37,454 nucleotides of DNA. Source: Colivivens sp964537205 (GTDB lineage: Bacteria; Bacteroidota; Bacteroidia; Bacteroidales; Bacteroidaceae). The stretch spans positions 1 through 37,454 of the forward strand of contig CAZHZH010000017.1 of NCBI GenBank assembly GCA_964537205.1. The letters are read 5' to 3'. Positions 7,882-15,480 of this stretch are shown here, in pieces; positions within the stretch are counted from its first letter, which is position 1, and each line of letters begins with the position of its first letter. The position numbers and the translations under genes are program-made. A model generated the notes under the pieces. The model worked only from the letters and a program-made list of their open reading frames with translations. It was not told the origin of the DNA and searched no databases.

Positions 7882-9047
7882 TGTGCTTTAAGTATTGCTA
7901 TTGGGTTGTTATTATCTACTGTTATAAGATATTTCTGCTTCACTGTCATTCCCATTTGGGCAATGCCTTCAAGAAACATCTGCTTGGTTGTCTGACTTAC
8001 AGAATTGAACACTATCACTCCATCAGGTCGCAGGACTTTCTTTATTATGTGTAGCATTTCATTCAACCTGCCTCCATGCCCGCCAATGAACACTGCGTCT
8101 GGCGCCTCAAACAGCGACAGGTCTGATTGCAGAAAATCCCCTATCACAGTACGTATGCCGGGTACATGGAATTTCCGGCAGTTACGCTCCATTATTTCAT
8201 CGCATTCACGTCGTACTTCAAACGAGGTAACATGCAGGTGCGGATACCTTAGTTTGGCTTCGATACTCACACTTCCAGTGCAAAAGCCAATATCCCAAAA
8301 AGAATGCCTGCAACCTAAGTCGAGCATGGAGATGGAGCATAGCCGTATGGGCATTTTGGTTATCATCTTCTGTCGACCATCCAGCAGAAAGAATTCATCA
8401 TCGTGTATGCCCATTCTTCTGTTCCTCTCTTTAATGCGTTTCAGAATGACGCAATTAGGAACGTTATATATGGCTTTCTCGTCATAAAAGCCAACGCTTT
8501 CCTCCTCTTCATTACCGAGGTTCGAGCCGACAAACATTTCATAGTTGTCAAAACCAAAAAAATTCATCCTCGCATGTATATCGTGAGGAGTCTTGTTCTT
8601 GTCTGTCAAACAACCGATCATCGGCTCATCATTAATCAACGCCTCGTCAAGTTTGTCCCAAGGTCGGCCTGTAAGTGATACGCACCTCATGTCCTGATAA
8701 GGCATGTTAATCCTGTGGGCGAGCATTTGCAAAGAGTTAAATGACGGGTAAACCTTCATCGCAATGTTAGGAAGTTTGCGCATAACGGTGTTTGCGAATC
8801 CATAAAAGAACGGATCACCAGAAGCGAAAATAATAATGTCGTCATATTTCGCATATTCATGGAAAACACTGGCGATAGGTACTACTATATCAATCCATAT
8901 AGCCGTATTGGGCAATAAAGGTTTCATAATCTCATGATGCCTCCTGCCACCGGAAAAGACCTTTCCTCCCGTGATTACCATCATTATATCGGGAGAGAAC
9001 CATTGTTTTCTGCTATCTGTTATTCCTATAATTGTACAAGAACGCAT
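7878..9047 (-). CDS. cbiE/cbiT: Fusion of C5-methyltransferase and C15-methyltransferase/decarboxylase (CobL type)
   Basis: The 389-residue protein has the CobL layout. Residues 1 to about 200 are CbiE, with an IIGITD N-terminus, GGRRHHEIM, ASGDPFFYG and VYPSFNSLQ; the C-terminal part is CbiT, a class I methyltransferase with WDIGFCTGSVSIEAKL, DAVFIGGHGG and IVFNSVSQTT. Together they methylate C5 and C15 and decarboxylate the C12 acetate late in ring synthesis. The start is 58 bases after cbiH-cbiC; that gap contains a TAnnTTTG-like sequence. The stop overlaps the next gene by four bases. Full length and no missing motif. Secure. Confidence 0.94.
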   Translation of the reverse strand: MRSCTIIGITDSRKQWFSPDIMMVITGGKVFSGGRRHHEIMKPLLPNTAIWIDIVVPIASVFHEYAKYDDIIIFASGDPFFYGFANTVMRKLPNIAMKVYPSFNSLQMLAHRINMPYQDMRCVSLTGRPWDKLDEALINDEPMIGCLTDKNKTPHDIHARMNFFGFDNYEMFVGSNLGNEEEESVGFYDEKAIYNVPNCVILKRIKERNRRMGIHDDEFFLLDGRQKMITKMPIRLCSISMLDLGCRHSFWDIGFCTGSVSIEAKLRYPHLHVTSFEVRRECDEIMERNCRKFHVPGIRTVIGDFLQSDLSLFEAPDAVFIGGHGGRLNEMLHIIKKVLRPDGVIVFNSVSQTTKQMFLEGIAQMGMTVKQKYLITVDNNNPIAILKAQ

Positions 9048-9067
9048 GGCGGATAAAAAACTTTATA

Positions 9068-9075
9068 CAAAGATA
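9068..9075 (-). promoter_or_regulatory. Possible internal promoter (-7 box) before cbiE-cbiT
   Basis: The minus strand reads TATCTTTG here, a match to the TAnnTTTG -7 element, 20 bases upstream of the cbiE-cbiT start and inside the 58-base gap after cbiH-cbiC. No TTG or TTTG lies at the expected distance upstream, so it is a half match only and may be chance in AT-rich sequence. Confidence 0.3.
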
Positions 9076-9105
9076 TAAACATATCGGGAAGTTTTCTCTT
9101 GAATT

Positions 9106-10503
9106 TTAAACATCACGTCCCGGTCTAAGTTGTGACGCGTCATCAAACGTAAGGATGCTGTTGACCAAGGTGGCGGCAAGGTTGCTTCCGCCCTTTCGTC
9201 CTTCAACTATGATTTTGGGAACATTCTTAAACACTTTCACAGCATGCTTGCTTTCTTCTACGTGTACAAATCCGACAGGACAACCGACGATGCCTGCAGG
9301 CTTGCATCTCTTTTGCCTCATTAAACCACATAGTTCAAGCAGGGCTGTAGGAGCGTTTCCAATGGCATACAGTGCATTAGGAAATGCCTCTGCCGCGACG
9401 CGCATTGAAGCCTGAGCCCGTGTAATTCCATGTGTTTTTGCGATTTCCGCTATTTGAGGGTCGTTGATATAGCAAACCACGTTGATGCCCAGGCGTTCCA
9501 AAGCTCCCTTGCGTATGCCGGAAGCTACCATCGTTACGTCTGTAACTATGGTTCTCAACTCGCCTGTCTTGATTTTTTCATATATAATTCCAGTCGCATT
9601 CTTATCCGTCCACAGCAAGTCTTCCATCTCAAAGTCTGCGGTAGTATGAATGGCATGCAAAAGCGGCCAAAGCCTCCATAGTGGAATTTCAGGCCGCTTC
9701 AATTCCTTACGTATCGTTTGGAAGGATTGGATCATTATGTTTTGCCCGACATTCTTCCCGTCAATCTTATCACCACGGAAATAGCCTCGTGGTGTGATGA
9801 ACGTGCCGTTCAAATTATATGACTGACTGTTCCCGATGATGACTATCGTAAACATGTCCACGTCTTCAGGGTCGAAATCCTTTAATGTAGTCAGGCACAC
9901 TTTTTGATCCTCGCGTCCAGCTTGTCGTACATAACCGACCACGTTGTCCTCGCTTCTTGACTGCAAGAAGATTTCTTTAAGTCTGTGTAGTTGCCAATAA
10001 CGTCCGTTGCTTTTAGGATTGTAAACCGCAGTTACAAAATCCGCTTCGGCTGCGGCCTTTATCCTTTTCTCAATAAGTTTCCAAGGAGTCATCAAGTCGC
10101 TTAATGAAATCACACAGAAGTCATGCCCCATAGGAGCTCCCAGCAGTGATGCGGCTTTTTGAAAGGCGCTTATTCCAGGGACGGTTACTATATCGACATC
10201 AACGCCCAGGTCTTTCTTCATCTCATAGATCAGTGGGGCCATTCCATATATTCCAGCGTCTCCACTTGAAATGACACAGACCGTCAGTCCCTGCCTCGCA
10301 TAGTCAAACGCAAGGCGGGCGCGATCCATTTCCTTCTTCATGCCAGTATCTACACACTTTGTTCCAGCATTGATAAATGGCTGTATGAACTGAAAGTAGT
10401 ATTTATACCCCACTACGACATCGCACTCCTTCAACACGGCGATAGCGGCAGGAGTGACATCCTCAGCCGAACCAGGTCCGATGCCTACAATGTAAATTTT
10501 CAT
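9106..10503 (-). CDS. cbiH/cbiC: Fusion of precorrin-3B C17-methyltransferase and precorrin-8X methylmutase
   Basis: This 465-residue protein joins CbiH/CobJ and CbiC/CobH. The CbiH half (1 to about 245) has the SAM motif VGIGPGS, GYKYYFQFI, SSGDAGIYGMAP, VPGISAFQ and AVYNPKS; it contracts the ring and methylates C17. The CbiC half (from about 265) has IHTTADFEMEDLL, where His286 matches the catalytic histidine that moves the methyl group from C11 to C12, plus IVTDVTMVASGI and PAGIVGCPVGFV. The start overlaps the stop of the second TonB receptor by one base. Unlike the other fusions here, these two steps are far apart in the pathway. Assignment is firm for both halves. Confidence 0.95.
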   Translation of the reverse strand: MKIYIVGIGPGSAEDVTPAAIAVLKECDVVVGYKYYFQFIQPFINAGTKCVDTGMKKEMDRARLAFDYARQGLTVCVISSGDAGIYGMAPLIYEMKKDLGVDVDIVTVPGISAFQKAASLLGAPMGHDFCVISLSDLMTPWKLIEKRIKAAAEADFVTAVYNPKSNGRYWQLHRLKEIFLQSRSEDNVVGYVRQAGREDQKVCLTTLKDFDPEDVDMFTIVIIGNSQSYNLNGTFITPRGYFRGDKIDGKNVGQNIMIQSFQTIRKELKRPEIPLWRLWPLLHAIHTTADFEMEDLLWTDKNATGIIYEKIKTGELRTIVTDVTMVASGIRKGALERLGINVVCYINDPQIAEIAKTHGITRAQASMRVAAEAFPNALYAIGNAPTALLELCGLMRQKRCKPAGIVGCPVGFVHVEESKHAVKVFKNVPKIIVEGRKGGSNLAATLVNSILTFDDASQLRPGRDV

Positions 10504-12587
10504 TAGTCTGTAAATTTTACCGCAAAGCTAACGTACAACGACCTTCCGGGATTGATTGTTGAAAAGTTCGAATTCCACGGACTGGTGTCTCTTTGGTTAA
10601 ACAAGTTTTCGACTCCTATACCAGGTTCAAGTGTCACTTGCCGCAATGCGATCGAGTGCCGTGTGTTCAAGTCCCATTGCTGATAATGCGGAGCATAACC
10701 GTATGTGCTGCTGTAACGCTTGCTTTGTATATGTCCGTTTATGTTGATGTTCAGATGGTAGTTTCCCCATGAGTGGTCCCAAGTGGCAACGATGTTCGCC
10801 ACATTTCTCACACTTTTATCCACAGGAGTTTCAGTTGTGACATAAGCTTGAGCATTTTTGTCAAGGCTCTTCGTTTTCGCTTTTGCGTCGGTGTAGGTAT
10901 AGCCTCCACTAATCGTGAAGCCGTATGGAAGAATGAACTTCAAGTTGGCGTTAATGCCCTTGATAGTCGCCTTGTCTATGTTGTCACGTTGTCTGATGGT
11001 GGTCCAACCTTCGTCGTACAATTCCGTCAGGTGTTCATCGGTGTCAATCTCATCTTGCGTCATCGTGCGGTAGTTTATCATGTCACGGATCTTATTGACA
11101 AACCCACTTACACTTAAGCTGAACCAATTGTTTGAGTATTCGGCGTTTCCATTCCAAAAGTCATTTTTCTCAGCTTTGAGTGACTCGTTGTTAAGAGTGT
11201 ATCTTGAAGCGGTCTTTGCCTGGTCGGTAGCATAAAGTTGCGATAGTGTAGGAGTCTTATAACCGCCTGCGTAACTGGCTCTGAAACGGAAGCCGCCTAT
11301 ATGGTAGAACAATCCGACATTAGGTGTAAAATTACTGTCAAAGTTATCGTTATATGTGTATCGTAACCCAATCACACCTTCAAGACTCGTGAATATGTTG
11401 ATTTCATCTTGCACAAAAAAGTTATAAGTGTTGGATGTCTCTGAGTTGATGTTATCGCTTTCGCTTGTCAAATAATCCTGGATAAACTCAACACCTCCAT
11501 AAAGTTTGTTCCAGTCTGCGAGCCTGAAGATTCCTCGTACATTCTCATTATAATAATGTGTACGCTTGCGTGTCACGCTATATCCTTCTTTTTCCGCAGT
11601 TTGCCAATAGTTGTATTTCGATGTGAAGTTGTCGCTATACATGTCAACATATAGATGGACTCTGTTTGTTGGAGTCCAACGCGCGCCCGCACCATATAAA
11701 TATGATTTATGATGAAGGTCGTATGTATATGCCGTTTTTTGCTTGTAGCTGTATGCTCCTGTCGACTTATCCTTTGATTGTGTAAAGTAAGATGCGGATT
11801 GAGGACGGTCCGTTTTATAATCATAGTAATCACCGCGTACATATATACTTATCCGGTCGTTGAATCTCCATTCGAACCTTCCATTGAGGTCATTGCTATG
11901 AAAACCTGTTGACATTGGTCTGCCGGTCAGCTTGAAAACAGAACTGTCCCCTTCGTTGAACTCTTGATAAGGATTTACTTGCCAATTATCAGCTTGCTTG
12001 TACTTGTATGATAAGAAGCTTGAGAACTTACCCGCGTTTATGTCAACATTAATATCCTCATCAAGACGGTTCTTACTGGTGATCCGTGTGTTATTTGTCA
12101 CATTGATGCCTGATTTCTCATCATTGGTGATGATGTTGATTACTCCTGCTATCGCATCGCTGCCATATAGTGCGCCTGCCGCTCCTGGAAGTATTTCTAT
12201 CCGTTTTATATTGCTAATGCTGATACGGTCCCAGCGGTCGTCTCCGCTTACACGTTTGCCGTTTTCGAGTATCAGAAGATAATCATCGCTCACGCCGTTG
12301 AAGTTCACGAACGTACCCATTCCGTTTGTATGTGTTGTGATGTTGGTTGTAAGTTTTGTCAATGCCTCCTGTAAGCTTGTAGCTTGTGAGTCCTCCAATT
12401 CTTTCTTGGATATAACCTTAACTGCGACGGGTGAATTTTCCGCTTTATGATATGTTCCGGTTCCCGTGACGACAACCGGATTGAGGGATATAGTGCTTAT
12501 TGAGTCGCGCGACTGTGCGGTCGCATTATATGTTGCCGAAAGCAGCATCACTAACGATACCGCTATGACTAAATATAGATATTTCAT
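10503..12587 (-). CDS. TonB-dependent outer-membrane receptor (second receptor of the corrinoid operon)
   Basis: The 694-residue protein starts with a signal peptide ending near ATAQ, then a TonB-box-like stretch (NPVVVTGTG), a plug domain (about 50-165) with the motifs ILENGKRV, IEILPGAAGALYGSDAIAGVINIIT, shown here only as its key words LYGSD and GVINI, and a 22-strand-type barrel ending in an aromatic-rich strand (YVSFAVKFTD). It resembles the BtuB-like receptor at 15467-17617 in layout but the two differ widely in the barrel. Position between the adenosyltransferase and cbiH-cbiC, under the same riboswitch, points to uptake of a corrinoid or a related cobalt or tetrapyrrole compound. The true substrate cannot be read from the sequence. 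Confidence 0.9.
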   Translation of the reverse strand: MKYLYLVIAVSLVMLLSATYNATAQSRDSISTISLNPVVVTGTGTYHKAENSPVAVKVISKKELEDSQATSLQEALTKLTTNITTHTNGMGTFVNFNGVSDDYLLILENGKRVSGDDRWDRISISNIKRIEILPGAAGALYGSDAIAGVINIITNDEKSGINVTNNTRITSKNRLDEDINVDINAGKFSSFLSYKYKQADNWQVNPYQEFNEGDSSVFKLTGRPMSTGFHSNDLNGRFEWRFNDRISIYVRGDYYDYKTDRPQSASYFTQSKDKSTGAYSYKQKTAYTYDLHHKSYLYGAGARWTPTNRVHLYVDMYSDNFTSKYNYWQTAEKEGYSVTRKRTHYYNENVRGIFRLADWNKLYGGVEFIQDYLTSESDNINSETSNTYNFFVQDEINIFTSLEGVIGLRYTYNDNFDSNFTPNVGLFYHIGGFRFRASYAGGYKTPTLSQLYATDQAKTASRYTLNNESLKAEKNDFWNGNAEYSNNWFSLSVSGFVNKIRDMINYRTMTQDEIDTDEHLTELYDEGWTTIRQRDNIDKATIKGINANLKFILPYGFTISGGYTYTDAKAKTKSLDKNAQAYVTTETPVDKSVRNVANIVATWDHSWGNYHLNININGHIQSKRYSSTYGYAPHYQQWDLNTRHSIALRQVTLEPGIGVENLFNQRDTSPWNSNFSTINPGRSLYVSFAVKFTD

Positions 12588-12606
12588 ATCATCAAAGAAC
12601 CATGAA

Positions 12607-13182
12607 CTAATCTTCTTCCTTTTCCGTTTGAGAAGTTCTTTCCCACACTACCTCGGCCACACCCGCATCTTGATTCAGCTTTCTCGCAAGAACAAAGAAA
12701 TAATCGCTTAAACGGTTCATATAAGCCAGCAGATTGGCATCAACTGAGATTCCTGATTCAACAAGGCGGAGTATTTCACGCTCACACCTACGGCACACCG
12801 TTCTGCAAACATGTGAATATGACGCCCGTTTGCTTCCTCCAGGCAGGATGAACATCTTCTGCAGCGGCACCATGGCCTGCAGGCGGTCGATTTCCGCCTC
12901 AATCCCGCTAACCATGTCATCTGTTATCACGTTGCCTTCGCGTATTTCAGTCGTTGACTTGTCGGTTGCAAGATATCCTCCTACGATAAACAACTTGCTC
13001 TGAATGTCAAGCAGGAATTTCTTGTCAGCGTAGTCGTCCAAATATGTTATAAGCAGTCCGACATGGGCGTTCAACTCATCCACCGTACCATAGCTTTCAA
13101 GACGCTGGCAACATTTGCTTACTCTCTGTCCTCCGACAAGTGATGTTTGTCCCTTGTCACCTGTTTTAGTATATACTTTCAT
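12607..13182 (-). CDS. pduO: PduO-type corrinoid adenosyltransferase
   Basis: The 191-residue protein is an ATP:cob(I)alamin adenosyltransferase of the PduO/MMAB family, which attaches the 5'-deoxyadenosyl group to the cobalt. The N-terminal KVYTKTGDKGQTSLVGG binds ATP, followed by ESYGTVDELNAHVG and, near the C-terminus, RTVCRRCEREILRL and YMNRLSDYFFVLAR, all family signatures. It is not the CobA type. It contains several cysteines (KCCQ near residue 24 and HVCRTVCRRC near 123-132) that are uncommon at those sites as far as I know. It lies 30 bases after btuF and 19 before the second TonB receptor, so imported or newly made corrinoid could be adenosylated before loop assembly. Confidence 0.95.
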   Translation of the reverse strand: MKVYTKTGDKGQTSLVGGQRVSKCCQRLESYGTVDELNAHVGLLITYLDDYADKKFLLDIQSKLFIVGGYLATDKSTTEIREGNVITDDMVSGIEAEIDRLQAMVPLQKMFILPGGSKRASYSHVCRTVCRRCEREILRLVESGISVDANLLAYMNRLSDYFFVLARKLNQDAGVAEVVWERTSQTEKEED

Positions 13183-13212
13183 AATTTTGTGGTTTTGATA
13201 TTAACAACATAT

Positions 13213-14349
13213 TTATTTGATCAGTTTATAAAAGAAAGGTTTATAAGTCGGAAGTATTTCCGGATGGAACGCCTTTACAAAGTCTGCCAATAAAATGTGT
13301 GGCTGTACTCCTGCGAGTTCCCTGTATGGCGTTTGTGATAAATTGCAGAATATCACGTGCTTCTTCTTGTATGCGTCCATCGATGTATAGCGTTCGTCTT
13401 CTTCTGCCAGTGTTTGCAGCGTGTAGTTTCCATCATAAGTTCCGTCGGTCTGCCAGAAGTCGGCATGCATTCCTTTGGCATATACAGCCTCAAAGTCGAG
13501 AGTCACACCTCCAGAGTCTTCATTGTTGCACATAATGTATTGTGCTCCTGCATCCTTGAATATCTGCGCCATATAACTGCGTCCGCCCACTATGTACCAA
13601 CCGTCGCGTATTTGCCTGCCACTTATGACGGTAGGCGGAGCCTTGGTGGCAAGCAATTCCTTCACTTCCTTTTGCAAAGCTTGATATTTACGCTCTATGT
13701 CGGCAAACACTGCATTAGCCCGTCTTGTCTCCCCTGTGAGGAGTCCGATGAGCTTTATCCATTCCGCCTGTCCCAATGGGTTTGTTTCCTTATATCCATG
13801 ATGTGTGATAAGAGGTATCCCACATTCTTTTAAAGCCTCAAAGCCGCCATGTTTTGACGCACTGACGAAAATATAGTCGGGTTGTGCCGCGATAACTGTT
13901 TCAAGGTCGAAATTTCCTTCCTTGCCGATCATCACCGTCGTTCCGTCTTCCATTTGTCGTTTCATATTCGGAGAGAAGAGATTTTTCAATGAGTTCATCC
14001 CAACAACGCGATTTTCAAGTCCGAGTATTTCGAAGTTTCCCAATTGTAGTGCCGTAATACAGATAAACCGACGGCACGGCTTTTTCACGACAAAATCCTC
14101 TGTCTGGCCGAACTTTACAGAAGGGTCAGGGTTGCTGATTTTTACATGTACGCCATCCGACTTATATTCGATTTTGAGCCCATGCGCGTATTTAATCTCT
14201 ATAGTATCTGAGTATTTATACGCCTCAGAGAACAATGAGTCATGCTGACTGAAAAGCGAATCGGCCGAGATGTCATCTTTCCGCCCGCTACCTGCGTCAC
14301 AGCCGTATAATAGGCACAAGAAGAACAAAGCTGCTAATGGTATCCTCAT
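13213..14349 (-). CDS. btuF: BtuF-like substrate-binding lipoprotein
   Basis: This 378-residue protein has a signal peptide with lipobox LLYGC (Cys17) and a periplasmic-binding domain of the iron-siderophore/B12 type: LGLENRVVGMN, ETVIAAQPDYIFVS, GQAEWIKLIGLLTGE and WYIVGGRSYMAQIFKDAG. Such proteins hand the ligand to a BtuCD importer. About 90 residues precede the canonical domain, longer than in E. coli BtuF, as is common in Bacteroidetes homologues. The matching permease gene is btuC at 3348-4361 in the same operon. Corrinoid specificity is inferred from context. The 66-base gap to cbiK holds a strong hairpin. Confidence 0.87.
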   Translation of the reverse strand: MRIPLAALFFLCLLYGCDAGSGRKDDISADSLFSQHDSLFSEAYKYSDTIEIKYAHGLKIEYKSDGVHVKISNPDPSVKFGQTEDFVVKKPCRRFICITALQLGNFEILGLENRVVGMNSLKNLFSPNMKRQMEDGTTVMIGKEGNFDLETVIAAQPDYIFVSASKHGGFEALKECGIPLITHHGYKETNPLGQAEWIKLIGLLTGETRRANAVFADIERKYQALQKEVKELLATKAPPTVISGRQIRDGWYIVGGRSYMAQIFKDAGAQYIMCNNEDSGGVTLDFEAVYAKGMHADFWQTDGTYDGNYTLQTLAEEDERYTSMDAYKKKHVIFCNLSQTPYRELAGVQPHILLADFVKAFHPEILPTYKPFFYKLIK

Positions 14350-14368
14350 ATTGCAAAAATAGAAGAAC

Positions 14369-14396
14369 GGGTAGGTGTGCCTTCACACACCTGCCC
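14369..14396 (-). terminator. Strong intercistronic hairpin between cbiK and btuF
   Basis: An 11-base-pair stem (14369-14379 with 14386-14396, one G-U pair) closes a six-base loop. On the minus strand it follows the cbiK stop by about 20 bases and is followed by a U-rich tract before the btuF ATG. It could be a partial terminator that lowers expression of genes after cbiK, or an mRNA-stabilising end for the btuB-cbiK part. The U-tract is interrupted, so full termination is doubtful. Confidence 0.6.
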
Positions 14397-14415
14397 ACTC
14401 TGTTATAATCCAACT

Positions 14416-15480
14416 TTATTCCTCTGGATACATTGAGTGATAGTAATCCTCAAGTTCTACAGGACTCGATGTGTGGTTTTCCCAAAGCTTACGGAACGAA
14501 GCGGTCTCAAGCAGTCCGTGAACGTTGGTTGTAACTGAGTAGCCTTTGTGCGTGAAATACTCATACCAACTGTTGTCTTCGCTCTCTTCGTCGCTTGCGT
14601 CCCAATAGTCACTTCCTTGTCCTGCCATATCGTTGTGAGCGTGGTCGCCCGCAATTGACATTAGTGGATAGAGATTGACCACACCTGATGTCTTGCCTGC
14701 TGCTTGCATACGCGCATATACATTCTGCTTGTAGTTGTCTGGCATGTCTACAGTTCCGACAAAATAGTTTGAGCTGTACTCCTGAAGTGCCTCCTCAAGC
14801 TGTGTGTAACGAATGTTCGCCTTGTAAGTATCATAGTTGTCAGGGTTTCCATGTCCCATGAACGCAACAACACCTTCAGCCGCTTTCGATGCGTAAATAT
14901 CGTTGATCGCTTTTGCTGCGGCTCTGACATCTGTGATGTTGTTAAGCCAAGGGGTACCGAGTTTCAGTGTAACTTTCGACAGATAAGTGTCGTCGAGGTC
15001 GCCAAGGCTGTTGTTGGCGAAGTCCTTGATGTAGTTGATCACACGGCTGTACTCCTCACCAGGAATGACCTGAAGGCTCTGTACTGTTATCTCATCATAC
15101 TGAGCTGAGCCTAAAGCGTGAAGCCAGAAGTTTGGCGCATAGAAGTTGCGCTTGCCTGTGTTCTCACCAGCTGCTGCACGGTTTATACAAATAGCGGAGC
15201 TGAATGACAGATAAACGTCATAGTCTGGGAAAAGCGACTTGTACTCAGACACTGTCGTGTCGAATGCGTCGTAAGCCTGCTGCCATGTAGAACCGAATGC
15301 TACAAGCAGGATAGCCTTGTCGCTTGACTTCTGCGCCTTCACTTGTGCGTCTACCGCTGTTTGATAGGCGGTGTAATTGTCTTCTTTGTCATCGTCGTCG
15401 TCATCATCGCACGACGTGAACGAGATTGCCGTGGCGATTATAGCCATCATGGCAATCATGAGTGATTTAATCTTCATCAT
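14416..15480 (-). CDS. cbiK: Exported CbiK-type sirohydrochlorin cobaltochelatase lipoprotein
   Basis: The 354-residue protein is a CbiK homologue with a lipoprotein signal. Residues 1-23 are a signal peptide, Cys24 (in SFTSC) is the lipid site, and seven aspartates plus KED follow, like the acidic surface-export signals of Bacteroidetes lipoproteins. The chelatase domain (about 55-345) has LLVAFGST, VIPGEEY (Glu142/143), FMGHGN (His210) and PLMSIAGDHAHNDMAG (His280), matching the metal-binding and catalytic residues of CbiK. CbiK normally inserts cobalt into sirohydrochlorin in the cytoplasm; a periplasmic form (CbiKP) is known in Desulfovibrio. Here an exported protein is encoded right after the BtuB-like receptor, overlapping it by 14 bases. 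It may bind metal or tetrapyrrole for uptake rather than make corrin. Starts at 15480 and 15477 are equally possible. Confidence 0.88.
   Translation of the reverse strand: MMKIKSLMIAMMAIIATAISFTSCDDDDDDDKEDNYTAYQTAVDAQVKAQKSSDKAILLVAFGSTWQQAYDAFDTTVSEYKSLFPDYDVYLSFSSAICINRAAAGENTGKRNFYAPNFWLHALGSAQYDEITVQSLQVIPGEEYSRVINYIKDFANNSLGDLDDTYLSKVTLKLGTPWLNNITDVRAAAKAINDIYASKAAEGVVAFMGHGNPDNYDTYKANIRYTQLEEALQEYSSNYFVGTVDMPDNYKQNVYARMQAAGKTSGVVNLYPLMSIAGDHAHNDMAGQGSDYWDASDEESEDNSWYEYFTHKGYSVTTNVHGLLETASFRKLWENHTSSPVELEDYYHSMYPEE

Noticed and set aside
14354..14361. TATTTTTG on the minus strand just before the btuF ATG, as a promoter
   Set aside because: No -33 box at the right distance, and transcription would start at the ATG itself; it is better read as the U-rich tail of the hairpin.
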